Positions 11,625 through 22,699 of a stretch of DNA of 64,000 nt are shown here, piece after piece. Position 1 is the stretch's first letter; each line of letters starts with the position of its first letter. The stretch is taken from positions 129,612,906-129,676,905 of the forward strand of contig NC_133391.1 in NCBI RefSeq assembly GCF_047511655.1, given 5' to 3'. A program made the position numbers and the translations under genes. The notes beneath the pieces are model-generated. The model did no database searches. It saw nothing but the letters and a program-made list of their open reading frames with translations, and was not told the DNA's origin. The stretch is from Castor canadensis (lineage: Eukaryota; Chordata; Mammalia; Rodentia; Castoridae).

Positions 11625-12630
11625 GATCAAGAACTGCCTGGGGAAAGAGTAGGAAATACTCTGGAATTAGTAGGTATAGGTAAGAACTTTCTCAATGGAA
11701 CCCCAGCAGCACAGCAACTAAGAGATAGCATAGATAAATGGGACTTCATAAAACCAAAAAGCTTCTGCTCAACAAAATAAATGGTCTCTAAACTGAAGAG
11801 AACACCCACACAGTGGGAGAAAATATTTGCCCGCTACACATCAGACAAAGGACTGATAACCAGAATATATAGGGAACTTAAAAAACTAAATTCTCCCAAA
11901 ATTAATGAGCCAATAAAGAAATGGGCAAGAGAACTAAACAGAACTTTTTCAAAAGAAGAAATTCAAATGGCCAAAAAAGTCATGAAAAAATGCTCACCAT
12001 CTCTAGCAATAAAGGAAATGCAAATTAAAACCACACTAAGATTCCACCTCACCCCTGTTAGAATAGCCATCATTAGCAACACCACCAACAACAGGTGTTG
12101 GTGAGGATGCGGGGAAAAAGGAACCCTCTTACACTGTTGGTGGGAATGTAAACTAGTACAACCACTCTGGAAACAAATTTGGAGGCTCCTTAAAAATCTA
12201 AACATAGATCTACCATATGATCCAGCAATACCACTCTTGGGGATATACCCAAAAGACTGTGACATAGGTTACTCCAGAGGCACCTGCACACCCATGTTTA
12301 TTGCAGCACTATTCACAATAGCCAAGTTATGGAAACAGCCAAGATGCCCCACTACTGACAAATGGATTAAGAAAATGTGGTATCTATACACCATGGAATT
12401 TTATGCAGCCATGAAGAAGAACAAAATGTTATCATTCACTGGTAAATGGATGGAATTGGAGAACATCATTCTGAGTGAGGTTAGCCTGGCCCAAAAGACC
12501 AAAAATTGTATGTTCTCCCTCATATGTGGACATTAGATCAAGGGCAAACAAAACAAGGGGATTGAACTTTGATCACATGATAAAAGCAAGAGCCCACAAG
12601 AGAGATATGACCACATGAGACTACAACAGC
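11625..12630 (+). mobile_element. LINE-1 copy, strongly 5'-truncated, relatively young
   Basis: It starts inside ORF2 ('aggtataggtaagaactttc') and continues to the ORF2 stop at 12536 and a short 3' UTR with 'gaactttgatcacatgataaa'. The 3' boundary near 12630 is uncertain and there is no obvious poly(A). The reading frame is far better preserved than in the L1 at 5.8-9.3 kb, so this is a later insertion. Confidence 0.9.
11781..12536 (+). pseudogene. LINE-1 ORF2 C-terminal fragment with one in-frame stop
   Basis: One frame runs from 11781 to 12536, interrupted only by a TGA at 12102-12104. The part before it contains '[19 protein letters not shown]' and '[21 protein letters not shown]'. The part after contains '[18 protein letters not shown]', '[14 protein letters not shown]', 'TPMFIAALFTIAKLWKQP' and 'YLYTMEFYAAMKKNKMLSF', all hallmarks of the ORF2p C-terminal region including its cysteine-bearing segment. 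In related L1s an arginine codon sits where the TGA is, so CpG decay of CGA is the likely cause. The endonuclease and RT core are absent, so it cannot be functional. Confidence 0.9.
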
Positions 12631-14340
12631 CTTAGTTTCTGAGTCCAGAATCTCTTTGGAATTAACCTCTAGGGAGGGTAAAGTTTTATAAACAGCATGA
12701 GTAATCATTCAATTGTATGAGGAAGACAAGGAGGTCTTAACTGTTTCATATATAAATTTTCAATTTGTCCTGTTTTGGAACCCAACAGTATGTCTACTTC
12801 CTTAGGTCCCTGAATCCTCCAGTTTCTGAGACTTTATGGGATCCTACAGAGTAAATCAGCTTGGTCATTTCCTTCCCTTACTCAGGGCTTAGGTTTGTAT
12901 TAACTTTGTTCCCAAGCTAATTACCATCTGCCTGCTTCTAGCTTCTAAAATGTCATTTGTCATCTCCTTTCCCATTCTCTTTATCTTTGCAGGTTTATGC
13001 CTTTACAAAAAATTGTTTTACTGTCATTTTTATGAAGAAATGTAGAAATGTATACTCTCTGTAAAAAATTCAGTTGGTATACATAATACTGTTATATACA
13101 GGGACTCTAAATAGTATGTTTGTGTGAATATGTATAGCAGAGAGCTAGGAAGAATTTAAACACTGCTATATGGTTTATGGGTTATATGACAGCTGTGTTG
13201 CCTGTAAGCAATTGTTGCATGAGAACTTAAAAGCATCTTAAGAAAAAGATGGAACTGTGTGATTCAGTAGTTAAGCCAGAGTCAAAAGGAGAAGTACTTA
13301 ATGAATATACAAGTATCTTCTGTTGCTAAACTATTCTGCCCAATCCCATGGATCCATGCTTACATTGTTGATGGAAGTAGGAATGCACTAGTTTTTGGTT
13401 TTGGATCAGTATTTGACCATAATATGCTGAATGTTATTTCTAGCATCTGTATGATCATGTGATTAATGCTAATCAGAATAAAAACATAAGATAGATAAAT
13501 AAGACATGTCATTAAAGATATTGTTAATATCTCTATATTGCCTTTTAAATATAGGTAGCATTCTAATTATAACTTGGAGTGAAAATTCTCTGAGGTATTT
13601 TACATGTTGAAGTTTCTACCAGTCAACTGAAGAATACATATAAATTGATTACTGTGAAAATAAAATATTAAAACATGTTTGTGAAAATTGTTAATTTATA
13701 TAAAGAAACTATTAGTAGAGTGTTCATATAAATTAACTTGGGGAGATAGATTGGCAATAGGAATATTAATGAGAGGATTAGCTAGATTACTAATGTAGAA
13801 AATGGTATATATTTAATCAATAAAAATATTCATATTTAATAGGAAGAGACTAGATTATATCATAATTCTAGTCTTTGTAGAATTGTATACTTTACAAAAT
13901 AACCACAAGCAATGTATTGTGACTTTCAATTTGTTAATTTCATTAATCCATAAATCTTATTCTTTATACAAGAATGAATTAAAATCATAATATTAATTTT
14001 TCCATTTAAAAATATCATAGGGAGGAACATATCTGAATTTATAGAGACAAGGTATTTAAATGAAAAGTTTGTTGAGTTGATTTCTACACACTACCAAAAC
14101 TTTTAATTGTTGAAGCTTAAGGGTCTTTAATTTGTCCAAACTATGTAAATGGAGGCAAAGTTTCTTCTAGAAAACATATTATTAAGACAATTTCTTGATT
14201 TATATTTCACCATGTTGTTCCCCAAATGGCTAGTTAAATTTGTAAACCTTCCATTTGAAAGCCAGTAACCTTTTAGTATTAGAGGCACATAGTGCTAGCT
14301 AGCCTTCAGGGCACCTCTGCCAACTGACAATCCTGGGTTG
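12631..14340. other. AT-rich unique sequence, no feature recognised
   Basis: Very A+T-rich from about 13000, with short TA-rich runs. No gene, RNA or repeat that I can name. Confidence 0.5.
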
Positions 14341-14344
14341 TAGT

Positions 14345-14700
14345 TGTTCTCATGCCACTATGTTCAACTTTTAAATTTTTCAACTATTTTTTAAAATAAG
14401 CCTACATTAATCATTTTTATTGTTAAAACTGAGTTTCTTTTAATCATACAATAAAATTGACTTCTTTCCCTTTCGGTGCACAGTTCTGTGAACTTCAACA
14501 CATTTACATTTTGTGTAAACACCACAAGAATCAGCATGTGGATCTGTTCTACCACCTTAAAAATTCCCCCGCTTTCTATCCTTGTATGCTCAGCCCTCGC
14601 TTTACCTAATGACACTTGCAACAATGATCAGTTCTCCATCCCTGCTGTTTTATTTTTGAGAAGTTTATATAAATGGAATGCTACCGTATAATCATCGATT
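14345..14700. repeat. Old LINE-1 3'-region-like fragment (L1M type)
   Basis: The series 'cttttaatcatacaataaaattgac', 'acagttctgtgaacttcaacacattt', 'gtgtaaacaccacaagaatcag' and 'tttatataaatggaatgctacc' follows a well known ancient L1M-associated sequence in order, at low identity. Strand was not decided. Confidence 0.45.
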
Positions 14701-15325
14701 TTAAACAAAATTTTAGATTACTCTTGCATTCCATAAGTTTATTTTACTGTCACCATCACCTGTAGCCTCTTTAGCCTAGCTTTGGCCTCAACTTATGTCA
14801 ACAAGGCTTATAAACACATAGACAAAATGTGTAGTCAGATGGCTCTGATAGTATGAATTGAAAGTGTTGTTTCACTAAACTCTGTAACATACAGAAGCTC
14901 AAGAGAAACTATGTAGGGACTCTTTGGCAGATTATATCACAAAATGGGGAAAGCCATTCTCCCTATCCTCAGAGACCACCAAGCAACTCTGATTCCTTGA
15001 AGGCCCAACACAGCACTGGTGTCTTTCTGGGCTGAAGATACTTGAACATCAGGCAGTGCATCTTAGTTCCTCTATGAGGGGGTTCTTTGCAGAGGCTAGA
15101 TGGGAGCAGTAGCACTGGCAGAAGGGAGAGCAGAGACTGCTGTGGTCTGACTTGTTGACATGCACATATATAAGAAGCCCTTGTAAAGATTCCCTTCTGC
15201 CTGAGAAGGTTGGTCCTTGCTTGACTAGATGGTGGCAAAACCCAGGAAATTTTGTTTTAGGGTTAACCTGATCCTACTTCTACTTCCAGTGTGACAAGGC
15301 CTGGGAAAATACAAGTTATATAGAC
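14701..15325. other. Unique sequence, no feature recognised
   Basis: An 89-codon minus-strand frame at 14969-15238 shows no domain or splice context. Nothing else supportable. Confidence 0.45.
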
Positions 15326-15327
15326 AT

Positions 15328-15630
15328 TTGTCTTAGATTGTATGGGCTATATAACAAAAATACCATAAATTACAAGTATGTGAGAAGGGGAAGGAACTTA
15401 TAAACAACCATTTATTTCTCATTGTACTGGATACTGGAAAGTCCCAAATCAAGCTAATAGTATTTCTGGCGGTTAGTGAGGCCCCATTCCTCTGTGCAGT
15501 CTCTTTTATAAGAGCACTAATCCCAATCAGTAGTGTTCATTCCTCATGTTCTGATCATCTCTCCAAATACCCCACTTCCTAAACAATCACCTTGGGTATT
15601 AGATTTCAAGAACTGTACTTTAAAGGCACA
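15328..15630 (-). repeat. MaLR-type LTR fragment, antisense
   Basis: It reads 'gggctatataacaaaaatacc', 'acttataaacaaccatttatttctc', 'ggaaagtcccaaatcaag', 'tcttttataagagcactaatccc' and 'ccccacttcctaa'. That is the reverse complement of the MST/MLT1-like LTR layout, with the poly(A)/R end at the left. Diverged; both ends are ragged. Confidence 0.5.
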
Positions 15631-16140
15631 CAGAAACATTCAATGGAAGCTACCCATTTTCCAATGGGACAATTTGTCACAACAATATAGAGAGCCCAGA
15701 CTGGACAGAGGGAAGCTTTTCACCTTTGTTTGCCTACTAATTCATGGAAGGATAATGGTACTGAAGTCTGCTATATCTCTGCAGGTGAATAAAAAATGGA
15801 CTGGGGAGGGCCTAGTGGATATAGTTTGCAGGGAAGAGGAGAGGCAGGTTTCTAGCTGCATAGGGAGAAGTCTGAAGGTCTGTACAAAGTCTTCAGCTTC
15901 ATGCATGTACTGAGCACAGATCAGTACATGCATGTGAAGAAACTACTTAAGACCGGGGAAAGAATCACCTACAGGGTTAGGAGACATAAAATCCAGGGTT
16001 CACATTGGGCTTGGAAGTGTTCCTAGTCCTACCACTCAAAGAGGTAACAATCCACAGGGCACTGAGTAGAATACTCAGAAGGATTTTGATTCAGTAAGAG
16101 GGCAGAATTGAACACTGCTCTAGTACCACATAATGAAGCT
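15631..16140. other. Unique sequence, no feature recognised
   Basis: A short mirrored motif around the 'catgcatgtactgag...cagtacatgcatg' segment (15900-15935) is a near-palindrome. No gene. Confidence 0.45.
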
Positions 16141-16144
16141 CAAA

Positions 16145-16790
16145 GTAAGATCCAAAAAAAAAAAAAATCAAATTATCAGAGCAAATAATTATCAAAGTAA
16201 ATCATTTTAAGTGTATTCCAAAACAAAGTTTAAGAGTATAAGGCTACAAGAGAATCTAAAACATATTCACAGGAAAGGTGACTGACCAATAATGAAGAGA
16301 GAAATCAATCATGAAACTGACCTAGAAATGACGAAGTTTATAGAATTAACAATAGCATAATTATAATTGTATGCCATGTGTTCAAGAACATAGAAGAAAA
16401 ATTGAACATGCTAAACAGACATATAAGACATAAAAGGCTCAAAATCAAATTTAGAGGTGAAAACTACGGTGTGTATGATGAAAACTACACTGAGTGGAAT
16501 AAAAGACAAATTGGAAGTTGAAGGAGACTAGGTTAATGAACTTGAAGAATGGCAAGATAATAAGTATACAAAACCCCCCAGAAAATAGAGTATCAAGGAG
16601 CTATAGCACAGCTCCCAACGAGATCCTTGAAGGTGAGAAGGGGAGGTGTCAGAAAAATATTTAAAGAAATAATGGCCAAAAGTCTCCCAAATCTGATGAA
16701 AATCACAGATTCAAAGAGCTCAACAAATTGGTTAAAAACAGAAAAATAGAGAAATACTAACATTAAGAAATAAGATTTCAAATAAATGAC
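16145..16790 (+). repeat. Old LINE-1 5' region (5' UTR/ORF1 start) fragment
   Basis: The blocks 'gaattaacaatagcataat', 'catgtgttcaagaacatag', 'atttaaagaaataatggccaaaag' and 'tcccaaatctgatgaaaatcac' are in the order of the 5' region of ancient L1M/HAL1-type elements. No ORF1 frame survives. A hAT fragment follows directly. Confidence 0.5.
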
Positions 16791-16794
16791 TTCA

Positions 16795-16905
16795 GTTTGT
16801 ACCTTAAAAAATGAAACATCATCATGGTAGCAGAGCATGACTGTGTTCCAATAAAACCTCATTTATAAACACAGGCAGGGGTCAGGGGAGCTGATTTGAC
16901 CACTG
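16795..16905 (+). mobile_element. hAT-Charlie-type DNA transposon, 3' fragment
   Basis: The segment 'gactgtgttccaataaaacc', 'catttataaacacaggcag' and the closing 'gatttgacc' match the right half of the same transposon family that is nearly complete at 17222-17425. The family name is not certain. Confidence 0.55.
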
Positions 16906-17220
16906 GTCTAAATGTAAGATTCAATTTCCAAATCTGTTAAATGAATAAAATAATATATAAAAATTTTAAATTATGAACAAAAGAGCAAAGGCAATCTATA
17001 AGATGTCAACTAAAGGAAAAAGTAAAGATCAGTCAGATAGAAAATTAGAAACAAAAGAGAAAAAAAAAAAAAAGAAACAAAAGAGAAAGCAGAGAAACCT
17101 AAATTTCAGTAGTTGTATTTGCAAAGATCAATACAATTTATAAACGAAACGAAGCAGGAAAAAGAGACAGGACACATTACTATTACTAGAAATGAGAGTG
17201 ACTTCATGAGAGATCAAGTT
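16906..17220. other. A-rich sequence, possibly more of the old L1 5' region
   Basis: Contains a long A-run (about 17060-17074) and an imperfect repeat of 'gaaacaaaagagaaa' either side of it. Text such as 'aaagagcaaaggcaat' could continue the L1 5' region. Confidence 0.3.
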
Positions 17221-17221
17221 C

Positions 17222-17425
17222 AAAAGTTGGCAAACTTTTCCTGTAAAGGGCCAACGAGAAAATTAATTTAGCCTTTTCGGGCCACATGTATGGTCTTATT
17301 TTGGGTTTGGTATTTGTTTATTTTTACAACCCTTTGAAAATGTAAACACCACTTGAGAGTTTAGGAATCATTCATAAATAGGCAACAGGCCAGATTTGTA
17401 CCTGAGCTAGTTTGCTGACTCCTGA
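17222..17425 (+). mobile_element. hAT-Charlie-type MITE, near complete
   Basis: It begins 'agttggcaaacttttcctgta' with 'aagggccaa' and 'gggccacatgtatggtc', and ends 'ggccagatttg...gctagtttgctgactcctg'. The two ends are inverted repeats of each other (ttggcaaact / agtttgctgac). Non-autonomous, about 200 bp, no transposase. Confidence 0.65.
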
Positions 17426-17530
17426 GGTGGATACTCCTATGCAGCAAACAGTTTCTGCTGAAACTAACAGAATGAGATCTAGGTGACTGAACCACGTATT
17501 ATCAAGCTTTAACCTATAAACTTTGGTTAT

Positions 17531-17622
17531 TTCCTTCCTTTCTCCTTCTCCTCCCTTCCCCTCCCTCCCCTCCCCTCCCCTCCCTCCTTTCTTTCTTTCC
17601 TTCCTTCCTTCTTTTTTCTCTC
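17531..17622. repeat. Pyrimidine-rich simple repeat (TTCC/CCCTC)n
   Basis: Mixed CTCCC, CCCCTCCC and TTCC units on the plus strand. It abuts the SINE fragment that follows. Confidence 0.9.
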
Positions 17623-17649
17623 TCATACTGAGTCTCATAGAGAAACTCT

Positions 17650-17752
17650 TTCTGACAGTCTCACTATGTAACCCAGGCCAGTTCTGCAGTTACCATCCTC
17701 CTGCCTCTGCCTCCTGAATGCTAGAATTGCAGGCATGCACCACTATGCCTAT
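17650..17752 (-). mobile_element. B1/Alu-like SINE monomer, antisense
   Basis: It reads 'cagtctcactatgtaaccc', 'aggccagttctgcag', 'ctgcctctgcctcctgaatg' and 'gctagaattgcaggcatgcac': a B1/Alu-like monomer in reverse. The poly(T) tract expected from its tail is replaced by the pyrimidine repeat to the left. Confidence 0.75.
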
Positions 17753-17759
17753 TTTTTAA

Positions 17760-19980
17760 CTGTCATCTTTTTTTTTTTTTTAAACTAGTTTACAACTCTG
17801 GCTGTCAACCTCTAATTATGTTATTTAGTATTTAATATTTACTTTGTATTGCCAATAGACAAAATTATAATTTAGTTCTGAATCTTAATTGGCTTTATTT
17901 TCGATTCTAAAATCAGGTAACACCTTATTTCATGAAGAGAAAGTGTTCCTATAAGCTGAGCAGAAGAGGTTGGTTTTACATACAGTAAAGGGCTTGAAGA
18001 AAATTGTCATCCCCCCTTCTTTTAGATGTGATTCCTTCATGTTAAAACTGAATATATGCTAATGACCAATGTTTACCCCTTTCACGTAAAACACATGTAT
18101 GTTTATATAAGGCAACTTTTTTTTTTCCCTGCAAAGAGCCAGAGAGGAAATACTTTTTGGAGAAGTCTGGATGTTCAAAGCAGAGTGGGAAACCACTGCT
18201 GTGGTCAAGTAGGGAATCCAGGTCAGAGCAGAATTGTCACAATTTAGTCAAATAGAGTCTGATAACATCTTTTGTTGTTTCTTGCTTAAGAGATATATAA
18301 TATTGTCCCAGAGGCCACTTCACCAGGAGAGATTGGCCTAAGGAGGGTCGTGAAATGCTTTAATATATAAGCTTACCTTCTAGGAAAGGACACTCTGTGA
18401 AGGTAGGGTGACTGGGTAAAGTTCAAAATATAAGATAAGCCATTAGCCATTTTTCTATGTGAGCGAATAATTCAAGCCATGAGTTCTGTAACATTCAGGG
18501 CTTGCTACATTGAGAGAGGGAGTAATGCCAAAAGTCAATGGGAAAAGAGTCAGCAAAAGACAGTTTCTAAGTAATGACCTCACAGCATTTCTTGGGCAGC
18601 TTTTGTGCTAGAGATTAAAGGAAGTAGCCAGAGAGATGAGGAGGAAAGAAGAGAGAGTCATTCTCTCGATTCCCATGTTGTGGATAATGACATATCAAGG
18701 TCAAAAACAACGGTACGAGGGAGAGGGGATTTGGCTTTGGTCATAGTTAAGGATATAGATAGGTTCAATGATTTTTGGAAAGGAATCAGTTAATAGAAAC
18801 TTGCACATTTTTGATAACAAACTTTCTTGGTAGTTAATGCAGACTGTGATAGGAATGGTGACCTAGGAGCCACAAATGACTTGGATTTCATGAATAGTGA
18901 GGCAAGTGAGTTACATTTGGGGAAAGCATCAGGTATGTGTGAATGCTTGGATTGTCCTTTGCATCTCCTGGAAAATATCACTTCAGAAAATGATGTCATT
19001 ATTGTTGGCTTCTTAAAAGACCAACCAAAGGATCACAGTGCGTTGGAATTCTTTTACCTTGTACCCAGATGTGGATAGGCATATTTGAAGGCAGGCTTCC
19101 ATACTTGATACTTTCTCTTAGGCTCTTCCCCTGCTCCCTCTCTGACTCATTTGCCCATCAAATCTAGTTCCTCTCAAACACCAGCTGAAAGCATTTATTT
19201 TCCTTCTTCACCCATACCCCTTAATTTGCGGCTCCATTTGCTCTTGCTTAGTATCAGTTATCCTTAATGATTGTTTTTTTGTTGGCAATTGTGTGAAGTG
19301 TTTAGTGATACTGTCGTTTGGGGATGCTGGAGGAGAGGAAGAGCAGTGATATCATCAGAACTTGTTGGCCTTTAAATCTAGTTTAGTGACAATGTGCTGG
19401 GGGACTCTCAGGCTGTGGAGAGACTCGTGGGAGTATTTCATCTGCACCACTAGGAAAGTCCTAAGAGACCCGCCCCAGTGCACCACTCACAACAGGACTT
19501 GGCTTTTAAATAGCTTTTCATTTGACTTGAAAAGAACCGATTCCTACACAGTTTTGTGCACGCATGGAAAACCCCTATCATGTTTCTGTCTCTGTACCCT
19601 CTGCACATACAGCCTACACGGTTCTTTGTACTGTGTAATAAAGAAACAAAGGAAGGAGGGAGAGAAAGAAAAACAGGAGGAGAGGCATACAACAGATCCC
19701 ACGTGGGTTCTGCGATTACCTTTCCCTCTTAAATACATAACGCACAGTCTTCACATGAGGGAGGCATAAAGAAATAATGGGCGAGCAATATCTCACCCCA
19801 CTACGCACACTGCCATATAACCATTTTACACAATGACTTCCTTTCGTTTCCATGAAACACTTTTGGTTATAAAAGGAATTACAAAAGGAACACCATGCTC
19901 ATTGTTGAAAGTTTGTATAGAACCAAAAAATATAAAAATGCAGAAAAAGCCAACTATTGTGCAACTTCATTGTGTTATCA
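17760..19980. other. Mostly unique sequence
   Basis: A T-run lies at 17768-17781. The segment 18480-18970 has purine-rich wording that may be a further fragment of the antisense LINE-2-like material seen at 20.5-24 kb, but I could not anchor it. The 135-codon frame at 19362-19769 shows no domain. Confidence 0.35.
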
Positions 19981-19984
19981 ATGA

Positions 19985-20100
19985 AGGATTGATTTAATAA
20001 TTCCTCAAATATTTATTAAGTGTTTTGGATATATCAGTCATTAATTTAGCATTGTAAATAGGCAGGTGAAGGAACAATGTCCTTGCGCTTATAAAAATAT
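19985..20100 (-). repeat. LINE-2-like 3' end fragment, antisense
   Basis: 'cctcaaatatttattaagtg' with 'aggcaggtgaagg' and a 'cttgcgcttat' end resembles the reversed 3' end of LINE-2 ('caaatatttattgag...'). Confidence 0.4.
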
Positions 20101-20560
20101 GTTCCCTTTCCTCCGTATATCGTTCTTCCTCCAACTCTAACATCATCCCTGTTTTGTGTATAGTAAACCTTGGCTACAATGAAATGCTAACGTAGGCTCT
20201 GTTTGAGATGTTTTCTGCCATTCTGTCTTCTGCAAAAAGTGTTTATTAGTCTGGGTTGTTTGACTTCTTTTCTGTCTTTTTCCAAGGCTTCCCTTGTGTT
20301 ACTGTGTAGTAAGATGGATATTCTCTAGTAAACTAGAAAAAGTCCACCCATACAGTTGGTGTGGACATTTGTCCTGCTGAACATCTGACCAACCACTGTT
20401 ACCTTTTAGGCACTGACAATGATTTATGACAGAGTCCATGGCTGACAAATAAGTAATTTTGAATTTTTTTGTGGTTGTTTTCTTGTAAGCCAACAAATTA
20501 CTGAACTACTCCTTAGGTTACTATAAATAACCTTGGCCATGTCCCTTGGTACCAGATGAC
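20101..20560. other. Unique sequence, no feature recognised
   Basis: Nothing supportable on either strand. Confidence 0.45.
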
Positions 20561-20561
20561 A

Positions 20562-21326
20562 TTTATTCATTTACTTATTTATGTGTCACAAACTTTTATG
20601 GAGCACTAGTCACTGTGCTGAACACTAGAATTGCAGGGATAGAAAACAACAGAGAAACTCCTTCTGAGGTAGAAGGGAGATGTCAGACAAGCAATTGCAG
20701 TGTACTAAGTGCTCTGGCAGAGGCTGGTAGAAGAACTAAAGGTTGGTCACCTGATTTGGAGTCAATCTGGAGTAAGGGATGCCAATTCAAGCTATATCTT
20801 GAAGGTTGAATAAAGAAGCAGAAGAAAAATGGGGTGGCAATCCAGAGAGCTTTAGAGAGTCTGGTACAATGGAGAGACAACCAGTACCTCATTATGGCTG
20901 GGTTAGTACACAGGGGAACAGATGATGATCTACAAGACTAGACCAATGGGGTTAATGCCAGAATTAGAAGTGCTTTTTTTCTGCTGTGCTTGAAGGTTTG
21001 CATTTTATCCTGAACATTTAAATGGTTACTCAAAGTTTTTTCAAAGGCAAGGTCAAGGATCAATATCAATGTCTAGTATGGAGAGGGCAGGAAAGAGGAA
21101 GTTTTTATAATAATGGATAGGAATGAAGAAAAGACAAGACATTTGAGAGATGTTAAAGAAAGAGAAGCAATAGAAGCTCATAGCTCTGAGTGCTGGAGGT
21201 GAGGGTCAGAATTGCTCCCTAGTTTTCAACTGGATAACGATGGTATTTATTGAGAAAAGTTATACTGAAGGATGTTCACATGGAGGTGTTCACATAAGAA
21301 ATGGGAGACAAAGAGGAACTGTGGAG
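20562..21326 (-). repeat. LINE-2-like ancient repeat, antisense, long fragment
   Basis: It starts with 'attcatttacttatttatg' and 'tggagcactagtcactgtgctg' (a reversed 3' end). It continues with the purine-rich text typical of this old repeat ('tatcttgaaggttgaata', 'ttgagagatgttaaagaaag', 'tcacatggaggtgttcaca'). Similar material resumes after 22700, so the fragments may be one old insertion split by a later LTR. Confidence 0.4.
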
Positions 21327-21352
21327 AAAAAAAAAATATATATATATATATA
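21327..21352. repeat. A-run plus (TA)n
   Basis: Ten A residues followed by about eight TA units. Confidence 0.9.
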
Positions 21353-21780
21353 TCTCAAAAACAGCCCACTAGAAGAAAAGAAAACAAGAAGGTCACATAT
21401 AATCTAGTTAAACATGATTTCATTGATTTGATTGGAAGGTAGTTATGCTAATATTAACCACCATACTACCAATGCCCAGTCACTAGCATGATTAGGACCA
21501 AAGAAAGGCAGCAGTGAATTAGGGAGTAAGTGGAAGGCAAGAGGAGGGCACAGCAAGACAGATGGCTGTGCTGTTTCGCTATGAAGAGGAGAAGGAAGGA
21601 GACAGTACCTTCACCAGAAGGGCATCTAGTGTTGGGGCACAGGGGTTTTGTTTTGACTTTATTGTGAGAGAGAATTGTACAAATATCAAGTACAGGAGGT
21701 GTGAGATCAAAGGTCAAAATAAAGGGATAACTGATAAAACAAAGTCACTGAGGAAAGTTCCAGAACACAGACCTTCAGTT
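21353..21780. other. No feature recognised
   Basis: A 125-codon plus-strand frame spans 21562-21939, with an 83-codon frame on the other strand. Neither shows a domain or splice context. Confidence 0.4.
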
Positions 21781-21784
21781 CTCT

Positions 21785-21905
21785 ACAGCAGGGTGGTGAC
21801 TCTCACTGGAGGTTTTTTGGAAACGTGGGACAATTTGGGTTGTCACAGTGAGTTGGGTATGGAGTCCAGAGGTGTGTTCTGTTCTGCAGTGGGCAGCAAA
21901 ATGAA
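21785..21905 (+). repeat. Possible MER20-like hAT fragment
   Basis: The core 'ggacaatttgggttgtcaca' resembles the MER20 block around 'ttttggttgtcacaact'. The flanks match poorly. Confidence 0.3.
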
Positions 21906-21939
21906 GAATGGAACCACTTCCTGGGCAGCTTCCAAATAA

Positions 21940-22350
21940 CTTACCAAACAAAAAAGTGAAAATCTATTTAGAACTGTCAGAGCCTACAACTTAACTCTTT
22001 TTTATATAAACAAAAAGGAGGTTTCACACAGTCTTTTAATATAGACTAAATTTTCTCAGGATGCAATCATTATGTAAATCAAAGGAAGTTTGTATTGTGT
22101 TTGTGGGAGTTTTAGCATTTGGGGATGGAATTTTTACTTGTATTGTTTGAGTTCCAATACAGAGCACCTGGAGTAGTTTGCATATTCGTTACTGTCACAT
22201 GGTGATTCAACATTAGGTGCAACATTTATCTACCTAATTACGTATTTTAATATAGTAGTACTGATCATTTACACATTGAAATATACCTTAATTTTCCCTT
22301 TATTTTATAATTACAACATTAAATTAAGAAGTAATAATGTTTTGGGGCCA
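21940..22350. other. AT-rich unique sequence
   Basis: Nothing supportable seen. Confidence 0.45.
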
Positions 22351-22354
22351 ATAT

Positions 22355-22695
22355 CTTAATCTTTTTTTGTGTTGCTATACTAGAATACTAAAGATTGGGT
22401 AATTTATAGTTTCCCACAGTTATGAAGACAACTCCAAGCTAGAGGGACCTACCTCTGAGAGGGCCTGCCTGCATAAGATTCCCAAGAATGGCAAGAAAGG
22501 ATATTGAGACAGTATGTGTGGGAGAGAGGAGGCTATACTCATCCTTTATCAGGAACCCACTCTCACAATAATTAACTCATTCCTGGGACAATGTAATTAA
22601 AAATCACCTCTTAAAGAGCTGACCTCCCAACACTGCGGCATTGAATGTTAAGTTTCCCATACGTGAACGTGGGGAATACATTCAAACCACAGCAG
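22355..22695 (-). mobile_element. MaLR solo LTR (THE1/MST-like), antisense
   Basis: Read on the minus strand it starts 'ctgctgtggtttgaatgta', continues 'gttgggaggtcagctcttta' and 'aatgagttaattattgtgag', and ends with 'tataaattacccaatcttta' and 'ctagtatagcaacac'. These are the 5' start, middle and 3' end of THE1/MST-type LTRs. It is a solo LTR with no internal region, and it splits LINE-2-like material. Confidence 0.7.
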
Positions 22696-22699
22696 TAGT

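Noticed and set aside
15900..15935. Near-palindrome 'catgcatgtactgag...cagtacatgcatg'
   Set aside because: Short and isolated, with no second copy or associated feature.
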